This document shows, piece after piece, positions 58,309 through 64,000 of a stretch of DNA of 64,000 nucleotides (position 1 is the stretch's first letter; each line of letters starts with the position of its first letter). This DNA comes from Streptoverticillium olivoreticuli subsp. olivoreticuli (lineage in GTDB: Bacteria > Actinomycetota > Actinomycetes > Streptomycetales > Streptomycetaceae). Location of the stretch: NCBI RefSeq assembly GCF_003391135.1, contig NZ_CP031455.1, forward strand, positions 7,281,501 through 7,345,500. The letters are read 5' to 3'. The position numbers and the translations under genes are program-made. The notes under the pieces are model-generated. The model searched no databases. It saw only the letters and a list, made by a program, of their open reading frames with translations, and was not told the origin of the DNA.

Positions 58309-60438
58309 CTACGCCGGAACGCTGGCGATCCCCTCGGCGAGGAACTTCCTTCCGAGGACCCGCTCGGACACACCCGACCGGTCCAGGTACGGCGTGATCC
58401 CGCCCAGGTGGAACGGCCAGCCCGCGCCGGTGATGAGGCACAGGTCGATGTCCTGCGCCTCGGCGACGACGCCCTCGTCCAGCATCAGGCCGATCTCCTG
58501 CGCGACGGCGTCCAGGACCCGGTCGCGCACCTGCTCCTCGGTGAGGACGGAGTCGCCCTGCACCAGAAGGGCCGCCACCTCGGGGTCCAGCTCCGGCTTG
58601 CCGGAGTCGTAGACGTAGAAGCCGCGCTTGCCCGCCTTGACCACCGCGGCCAGGTTCGCCGAGACCGTGAAGCGGTCAGGGAAGGCGCGGTTGAGGGTCT
58701 CGGAGACGTGCAGCCCGATCGCCGGGCCCACCAGCTCCAGGAGCACCAGCGGGGACATCGGCAGGCCGAGCGGCTCGACGGCCTTCTCGGCCGTCGCGAC
58801 CGGGGTGCCCTCGTCGATGACGTTCTGGATCTCGCCCATGAAGCGGGTGAGGATGCGGTTGACGACGAACGCCGGGGCGTCCTTCACCAGGACCGCGGTC
58901 TTCTTCAGCTTCTTCGCCACGCCGAAGGCCGTGGCCAGCGCCGCGTCGTCGGTCTGCTCGCCGCGCACGATCTCCAGCAGCGGCAGGATCGCGACCGGGT
59001 TGAAGAAGTGGAAGCCGACGACCCGCTCGGGGTGCTTCAGCTTCGACGCCATCTCGCTGACCGACAGCGAGGAGGTGTTGGTCGCCAGGATCGTGTGGGC
59101 CGGTACGACCGCCTCGACCTCGGCGAACACCTGCTGCTTGACGCCCATCTCCTCGAACACGGCCTCGATGACGAAGTCCGCGTCGCCGAAGGCGGCGGCC
59201 TTGTCGAGGGAGCCGGTGACCGCGGCCTTCAGACGGTTCGCCTTGTCCTGGCCGATCCGGCGCTTGGCGAGCAGCTTGTCGATCTCGCCGTGGACGTAGC
59301 CCACGCCCTTGTCGATCCGCTCCTGGTCGATGTCGGTCAGCACGACCGGCACCTCGAGGCGGCGCGCGAACAGCAGCGCGAGCTGAGAGGCCATCAGGCC
59401 GGCGCCGACGACGCCCACCTTGGTGACCGGGCGGGCCAGCGAGCGGTCCGGCGCACCGGCCGGGCGCTTGGCGCGCTTCTGCACCAGGTTGAAGGAGTAG
59501 ATGCCGCTGCGCAGCTCGCCGCCCATGATCAGGTCCGCGAGGGCCTGGGTCTCGGCGTCGAAGCCCTGGCGCAGGTCGCCGTTCTTGGCCGCGGCGATGA
59601 TGTCCAGCGCGCGGTAGGCGGCCGGGGCCGCGCCGTGCACCTTGGAGTCCGCGATCGCCCGGCCGCGCTCGACGGCCTGGTCCCAGGCCTCGCCGCGGTC
59701 GATCTCCTGGCGCACGACCTCGGTCTCGCCCTTGAGGACGGAGGCCGTCCACAGCAGCGACTGCTCCAGGAAGTCCGCGCCCTCGAAGATCGCGTCGGCG
59801 ATGCCGAGCTCGAAGACCTGCTTGCCCTTCAACTGCCGGTTCTGGCTGAGCGAGTTCTCGATGATGACCGAGACCGCGCGGTCCGCGCCGATCAGGTTCG
59901 GCAGCAGCGCGCAGCCGCCCCAGCCCGGGACCAGACCGAGGAAGACCTCGGGCAGCGAGAAGGCGGGGATCGCCTTGGACACCGTGCGGTAGGAGCAGTG
60001 CAGACCGACCTCGACGCCACCGCCCATCGCCGCGCCGTTGTAGTACGCGAACGTCGGGACGGCCAGCGCCGACAGGCGCTTGAAGACGTCGTGGCCGCCC
60101 TTGCCGATGGCCACCGCGTCCTCGTGGCGCCCCAGCAGCTCCACGCCCTTGAGGTCCGCGCCCACGGCGAAGATGAACGGCTTGCCGGTGACACCGACAC
60201 CGACGATCTTCCCGGCCGCGGCCTCCGCCTCGACCTGGTCGAGGGCGGCGTCGAGGTTCGCCAGCGACTGCGGGCCGAAGGTGGTCGGCTTGGTGTGGTC
60301 CAGGCCGTTGTCCAGCGTGATGAGCGCGAAGACGCCCGCGCCCAGGGGGAGGTCGAAGTGGCGCACGTGCGCCTGGGTGACGACCTCGTCCGGGAACAGC
60401 TCGGCCGCACCCTTCAAAAGCTCGGTGGTGGTGCTCAC
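58309..60438 (-). CDS. fadB: Fatty-acid oxidation complex alpha subunit (enoyl-CoA hydratase / 3-hydroxyacyl-CoA dehydrogenase)
   Basis: 709 residues from GTG 60438, overlapping the thiolase stop by 4 bp (GTGA). N-terminal crotonase domain (about 20-210; GGGVEVGLHCSYR and SLPEVFLGLVPGWGG carry the two Glu of hydratases). The C-terminal part is 3-hydroxyacyl-CoA dehydrogenase, with NAD site VGVVGAGLMASQLALL (about 341) and catalytic His-x-Phe in RVVGFHFFNPV. Catalyses the second and third steps of beta-oxidation. Cotranscribed with the thiolase. Confidence 0.94.
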   Translation of the reverse strand: MSTTTELLKGAAELFPDEVVTQAHVRHFDLPLGAGVFALITLDNGLDHTKPTTFGPQSLANLDAALDQVEAEAAAGKIVGVGVTGKPFIFAVGADLKGVELLGRHEDAVAIGKGGHDVFKRLSALAVPTFAYYNGAAMGGGVEVGLHCSYRTVSKAIPAFSLPEVFLGLVPGWGGCALLPNLIGADRAVSVIIENSLSQNRQLKGKQVFELGIADAIFEGADFLEQSLLWTASVLKGETEVVRQEIDRGEAWDQAVERGRAIADSKVHGAAPAAYRALDIIAAAKNGDLRQGFDAETQALADLIMGGELRSGIYSFNLVQKRAKRPAGAPDRSLARPVTKVGVVGAGLMASQLALLFARRLEVPVVLTDIDQERIDKGVGYVHGEIDKLLAKRRIGQDKANRLKAAVTGSLDKAAAFGDADFVIEAVFEEMGVKQQVFAEVEAVVPAHTILATNTSSLSVSEMASKLKHPERVVGFHFFNPVAILPLLEIVRGEQTDDAALATAFGVAKKLKKTAVLVKDAPAFVVNRILTRFMGEIQNVIDEGTPVATAEKAVEPLGLPMSPLVLLELVGPAIGLHVSETLNRAFPDRFTVSANLAAVVKAGKRGFYVYDSGKPELDPEVAALLVQGDSVLTEEQVRDRVLDAVAQEIGLMLDEGVVAEAQDIDLCLITGAGWPFHLGGITPYLDRSGVSERVLGRKFLAEGIASVPA

Positions 60439-61652
60439 TTGTCCCCCTCGAAGTGCGGGTTCTCCCAGATGACCGTTCCGCCCATGCCGAGGCCGACACA
60501 CATCGAGGTGAGGCCGTAGCGGACGTGCGGCTGCTCCTCGAACTGCCGGGCCAGCTGCGTCATCAGACGCACGCCGGAGGAGGCGAGGGGGTGGCCGAAG
60601 GCGATCGCGCCGCCGTACTGGTTGACGCGCGGGTCGTCGTCCGCGATGCCGTAGTGGTCCAGGAGCGCGAGCACCTGCACCGCGTACGCCTCGTTCAGCT
60701 CGAACAGGCCGATGTCCTCGATGGACAGGCCCGCCTTGGCCAGCGCCTTCTCCGTCGCCGGGATCGGGCCGTAGCCCATCACCTCGGGCTCGACGCCCAC
60801 GAAGGCGTACGACACCAGGCGCATCCTGACCGGCAGGCCCAGCTCGCGCGCCACGTCCTCGGCGGCGATCAGCGAGGCGGTGGCGCCGTCGTTGAGGCCG
60901 GAGGCGTTGCCCGGGGTGACCCGGCCGTGCGGGCGGAAGGGGGTCTTGAGACCCGCCAGGCCCTCCATGGTGGTGCCCGGGCGCATCGGCTCGTCGGCCG
61001 TGGCCAGGCCCCAGCCGAGCTCGCCGCCCTCGGGCGAGGTCCGGCGGATGGAGATCGGCACCAGGTCGGCCTGGATCTTGCCGTCGGCGTACGCCTTGGC
61101 GGCCTTCTCCTGGCTGCGGACCGCGTAGGCGTCCGCGCGCTCCTTGGTGAGCTGCGGGAAGCGGTCGTGCAGGTTCTCCGCCGTCATACCCATGACGAGC
61201 GCGGAGTCGTCGACCAGCCGCTCCGAGAGGAAGCGCGGGTTCGGGTCCACGCCCTCGCCCATGGGGTGGCGGCCCATGTGCTCGACGCCGCCCGCGAGGG
61301 CGATGTCGTACGCGCCGAAGGAGACGCCACCGGCGACGGTCGTCACGGCGGTCATCGCGCCGGCGCACATGCGGTCGATGGACATGCCGGGCACCGTCTG
61401 CGGCAGGCCCGCGAGCATGCCGGCCGTGCGGCCCAGGGTCAGACCCTGGTCACCGATCTGCGTGGTCGCGGCGATGGCGACCTCGTCGATCCTGGCGGGA
61501 TCGAGGTTCGGGTTGCGGCGCAGCAGCTCCCGGATGCACTTGATGACGAGATCGTCGGCGCGGGTCTCGTGGTAGATGCCCTTCGGGCCCGCCTTGCCGA
61601 ACGGGGTGCGGACGCCGTCGACAAACACGACGTCCCTAGCGGTACGAGGCAC
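60435..61652 (-). CDS. fadA: Acetyl-CoA acyltransferase (thiolase, beta-oxidation)
   Basis: 405 residues. Nucleophile Cys in SIDRMCAGAMTAV (about 93), FELNEAYAVQVLALLD, active-site His in GHPLASSGVRLM (about 353) and second Cys in SMCVGLGMGGTVIWEN near the end. Cleaves 3-ketoacyl-CoA to acetyl-CoA and a shortened acyl-CoA. First gene of the fadAB pair, which I recall as SCO6026-6027 in S. coelicolor. Confidence 0.94.
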   Translation of the reverse strand: MPRTARDVVFVDGVRTPFGKAGPKGIYHETRADDLVIKCIRELLRRNPNLDPARIDEVAIAATTQIGDQGLTLGRTAGMLAGLPQTVPGMSIDRMCAGAMTAVTTVAGGVSFGAYDIALAGGVEHMGRHPMGEGVDPNPRFLSERLVDDSALVMGMTAENLHDRFPQLTKERADAYAVRSQEKAAKAYADGKIQADLVPISIRRTSPEGGELGWGLATADEPMRPGTTMEGLAGLKTPFRPHGRVTPGNASGLNDGATASLIAAEDVARELGLPVRMRLVSYAFVGVEPEVMGYGPIPATEKALAKAGLSIEDIGLFELNEAYAVQVLALLDHYGIADDDPRVNQYGGAIAFGHPLASSGVRLMTQLARQFEEQPHVRYGLTSMCVGLGMGGTVIWENPHFEGDK

Positions 61653-61976
61653 GTTGGCTCTCCTCCAGGTGCGGATCGCTGCCGCGCGGGCATGCCGATA
61701 CGGCTCCGCCGCGGCGCGGACTCATACCGTCATGCTACTTGCGGGTAACCATGCTGCCCAGCCCCTTCGTATGGCGGCGAAGGTCACATCTGCGGGTGCG
61801 TTGTCGTCTGCGGGTCCGTTGCTCCCCCAGCTACCGCTGGGAGGTGCCCCCAGCGGCGGGCTGTCCTCAAACGCCGGACGGGCTGGATTCGCGGACCGTT
61901 GTCCGAGAATCCAGCCCGTAGGTCCGGGGGCGTAGCCCCCAGTTGCGGGAAGGGGCGGGGTTGGGGAAAGGAGACC
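61653..61976. repeat. Intergenic repeats between fadA and the ribonuclease D gene
   Basis: Contains two dispersed elements. At 61823-61853 is CTCCCCCAGCTACCGCTGGG followed by AGGTGCCCCCA, the same family as the copy inside dxs. At 61863-61919 is an imperfect palindrome with arms carrying CGCCGGACGGGCTGGATT and AATCCAGCCCGT, related to the perfect 50-bp palindrome at 38855; as there, GGTCCGGGGGC...GGGAAGGGGCGGG follows. No gene; the fadA promoter lies at the low-coordinate end. Confidence 0.75.
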
Positions 61977-63254
61977 TCAGGCCGCCGGGGCGTTGAGGGC
62001 CTCCACCAGGAGCGAAGCGACCTGCTCGATCTGCCAGCGGCGCGCGCCGTGCGCGGTGAGGACCTCCGCCACCGACTCCGGCGTCGCGACCCGCGGCGGC
62101 TCCCAGCACAGGCGCCGCACCGTGTCCGGGGCGATCAGGTTCTCCTGCGGCATGTTGAGGCTCTCCGCCAGCGCGGAGACCGCCGTGCGCGCCGCCGAGA
62201 GGCGGGCCGCGGCCGCGGGGTCCTTGTCGGCCCACGCGCGGGGCGGCGGCGGGCCCGTCAGCGGCTGGCCGGGCTGCGGCAGTTCGGCGTCGGGGATCGC
62301 GCGGGCGCGGTCGACCGCGGCCTGCCACTGTTCGAGCTGCTTGCGGCTCATGCGGTGCCCGAAGCCGGGGAGGGCCGCGAGGGCGTGCGCGTTCGCCGGC
62401 GTGTTCAGGGCGGCCTCGATGATCGCGGCGTCGCCGAGCACCTTGCCGGGCGAGACGTCGCGCCGCTGCGCGATCAGGTCGCGCGCGGTCCACAGCTCGC
62501 GGACCACGGCCATCTGCCGGCGCCGCCTGACCTTGTGCATGCCGGACGTGCGGCGCCACGGATCCTTGCGCGGCGGCGCGGGCGGCGCGGCGGCGATCGC
62601 CGCGAACTCCTCGCGGGCCCACTCCAGCTTGCCCTGCCGGTCCAGCTCCGCCTCCAGGGCGTCCCGCAGGTCGACGAGCAGTTCCACGTCGAGCGCGGCG
62701 TAGCGCAGCCAGGGGTCGGGCAGCGGGCGGGTGGACCAGTCGACGGCGGAGTGGCCCTTCTCCAGGGCGTAGCCGAGCACGTTCTCGACCATGGCGCCGA
62801 GCCCGACCCGGGCGAATCCGGCGAGCCGTCCCGCCAGCTCCGTGTCGAAGAGCCGCGACGGCGTCATCCCTATCTCGCGCAGGCACGGCAGGTCCTGCGT
62901 GGCGGCGTGCAGCACCCACTCGGCGTCGCCGATGGCCGCGTCGAGCGTGGACAGGTCGGGGCAGCCGACGGGGTCGATCAGCGTGGAGCCCGCGCCTTCG
63001 CGGCGGAGCTGCACGAGGTAGGCGCGCTGGCCGTAGCGGTAGCCGGAGGCGCGCTCCGCGTCGACGGCGACGGGGCCCGTACCCGCTGCGAACGCCGCGA
63101 CGATCTCGGCCAGGGCATCGTTGTCAGCGACGACCGGCGGGATGCCTTCGCGTGGTTCCAGCAGGGGGATCGGCGCCGAATCGACGTCGTCCGGGGGAGC
63201 GCCCCCGGTGGTTCGCAGTGTCGTGTCTTCTGCGGTCTCTTGGGCGTCGGTCAC
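61977..63254 (-). CDS. rnd: Ribonuclease D-like 3'-5' exonuclease with HRDC domain
   Basis: 425 residues. DEDD-type exonuclease domain at about 40-210: ExoI VAVDAERASGYRYGQRAYLV (Asp, Glu), ExoII HAATQDLPCL (Asp), ExoIII RYAALDVELLVDLRD (Tyr, Asp). An HRDC domain follows (about 255-320, WTARDLIAQRRDVSPGKVLG), then a winged-helix-like C-terminus. Processes 3' ends of stable RNAs. Lies between fadAB and the WhiI-like gene on the same strand. Confidence 0.92.
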   Translation of the reverse strand: MTDAQETAEDTTLRTTGGAPPDDVDSAPIPLLEPREGIPPVVADNDALAEIVAAFAAGTGPVAVDAERASGYRYGQRAYLVQLRREGAGSTLIDPVGCPDLSTLDAAIGDAEWVLHAATQDLPCLREIGMTPSRLFDTELAGRLAGFARVGLGAMVENVLGYALEKGHSAVDWSTRPLPDPWLRYAALDVELLVDLRDALEAELDRQGKLEWAREEFAAIAAAPPAPPRKDPWRRTSGMHKVRRRRQMAVVRELWTARDLIAQRRDVSPGKVLGDAAIIEAALNTPANAHALAALPGFGHRMSRKQLEQWQAAVDRARAIPDAELPQPGQPLTGPPPPRAWADKDPAAAARLSAARTAVSALAESLNMPQENLIAPDTVRRLCWEPPRVATPESVAEVLTAHGARRWQIEQVASLLVEALNAPAA

Positions 63255-63354
63255 CGGTCAAGGGTATCTGTGTATGGCAAGCGCCCGCCGACGGTATGTC
63301 CCCTCGACGGGCGTGGTGCCGTTTCCAGGGGCGTGCGGCGCCCGCTGGGAGCGG

Positions 63355-64000
63355 TCAGTGGATGATGCCCGTGCGCAGTGCGACGGCGACCATTCCGGCG
63401 CGGTCGCCGGTGCCGAGCTTGCGGGCGATCCGGGCGAGGTGGCTCTTGACGGTGAGCGCGGACAGGCCCATCGAGACGCCGATGGCCTTGTTGGACTGAC
63501 CCTCCGCGACCAGCCGCAGCACCTCGACCTCCCGGCCGGAGAGCTCGCGGTAGCCGCCGGGGTGGCCGGGGGCGCCGGGCGGGCGGCGGTGCATCCGGGC
63601 CGCGGCGGCGGAGCCGATGGGTGCCGCGCCGGGGCGGCCGGGGAGGCCCAGGTTGGTGCGGGTACCGGTGACGACATAGCCCTTGACGCCTCCTGCGAGG
63701 GCGTTGCGCACGGCGCCGATGTCATCGGCGGCGGACAGGGCCAGGCCGTTGGGCCAGCCGGCGGCGCGGGTCTCGGACAGCAGGGTGAGCCCCGAGCCGT
63801 CGGGAAGGTGGACGTCGGCCACGCAGATGTCGCGCGGGTTGCCGACGCGGGGGCGGGCCTCCGCGATGGACGACGCCTCGATCACATCTCGCACGCCGAG
63901 CGCCCACAGGTGGCGGGTGACGGTGGAGCGGACACGGGGGTCGGCGACGACGACCATGGCCGTCGGTTTGTTGGGGCGGTAGGCGAGGCTCGCAGGTTGC
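63355..64000 (-). CDS. whiI: WhiI-like orphan response regulator (5' end beyond the window)
   Basis: The frame is open to the window edge, reading ...QPASLAYRPNKPTAMVVVAD, so the true start lies past base 64000; an internal ATG at 63957 would remove family-conserved residues. Receiver domain (about first 120 residues) with phospho-acceptor Asp in CVADVHLPDGSG and Lys in GGVKGYVV, but only one acidic residue at the usual Asp-Asp position (VVVADPRV). After a Pro/Gly/Arg linker comes a LuxR/NarL helix-turn-helix (LSGREVEVLRLVAEGQSNKA). Identified as WhiI, the sporulation regulator that pairs with BldM, from the atypical receiver and its place beside fadAB and ribonuclease D (SCO6029 as I recall). 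No sensor kinase is adjacent. Confidence 0.7.
   Translation of the reverse strand, partial: QPASLAYRPNKPTAMVVVADPRVRSTVTRHLWALGVRDVIEASSIAEARPRVGNPRDICVADVHLPDGSGLTLLSETRAAGWPNGLALSAADDIGAVRNALAGGVKGYVVTGTRTNLGLPGRPGAAPIGSAAAARMHRRPPGAPGHPGGYRELSGREVEVLRLVAEGQSNKAIGVSMGLSALTVKSHLARIARKLGTGDRAGMVAVALRTGIIH

Overview
The window reads as chromosomal DNA of a Streptomyces. It has very high GC, many GTG starts, and families typical of the genus (XRE/DUF397 pairs, GlxA regulators, NgcEFG, Rok7B7, an XRE-MurA fusion beside aconitase). The order acnA / murA2-like / ngcEFG / rok7B7 / xylFGH / dxs / permease / fadAB / ribonuclease D / whiI-like is the order I recall from the S. coelicolor SCO5998-SCO6029 interval. 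Identifications come from recognising protein families and motifs by eye; no database search was run.

Layout. 0-2.8 kb: an RNA-repair gene (pnkp) split by a decayed IS607-family element whose recombinase is dead and whose TnpB-like gene is open. 2.8-7.6 kb: GlxA/AraC regulator, MFS exporter, arginine deiminase and ornithine carbamoyltransferase. 7.6-15 kb: an aryl-CoA catabolic cluster (CoA ligase, two-domain monooxygenase/reductase, enoyl-CoA hydratase, acyl-CoA dehydrogenase, RidA, PaaX regulator), with one inverted repeat shared by its two promoter regions; the best match is anthraniloyl-CoA or salicylyl-CoA breakdown. 15.2-17.3 kb: two paralogous small proteins with near-identical C-termini, followed after a hairpin by a membrane M50 metallopeptidase with a PqqD-like N-terminus. 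This looks like an uncharacterised ribosomal-peptide or processed-peptide system and is the most novel candidate here. 17.4-22.4 kb: aconitase and an XRE-MurA fusion whose promoters share an operator-like repeat. 22.4-24.6 kb: XRE/DUF397 pair and an FG-GAP secreted protein. 24.6-38.8 kb: sugar block (GH92 mannosidase, NgcEFG importer, RsbW-like kinase/XRE/DUF397 module, frameshifted rok7B7, xylFGH). 39-48.4 kb: secreted S53 peptidase, dxs, amino-acid permease, membrane glycosyltransferase, NYN nuclease-like protein, beta-propeller-like protein.

48.7-58.3 kb looks accessory: a broken RHS/HINT toxin remnant, then an operon with a processive GT2 synthase, GH26 lipoprotein, membrane glycosyltransferase, UDP-glucose dehydrogenase, GalU and a polyglutamate-hydrolase-like Tat protein. 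It has the gene content of a synthase-dependent polysaccharide locus. 58.3-64 kb returns to core genes: fadBA, ribonuclease D and the 3' part of a WhiI-like response regulator cut by the window edge.

Dispersed Streptomyces-type repeats occur between genes (38.85, 43.4, 61.8 kb), and one copy sits in frame inside dxs. No rRNA, tRNA or CRISPR array was seen.
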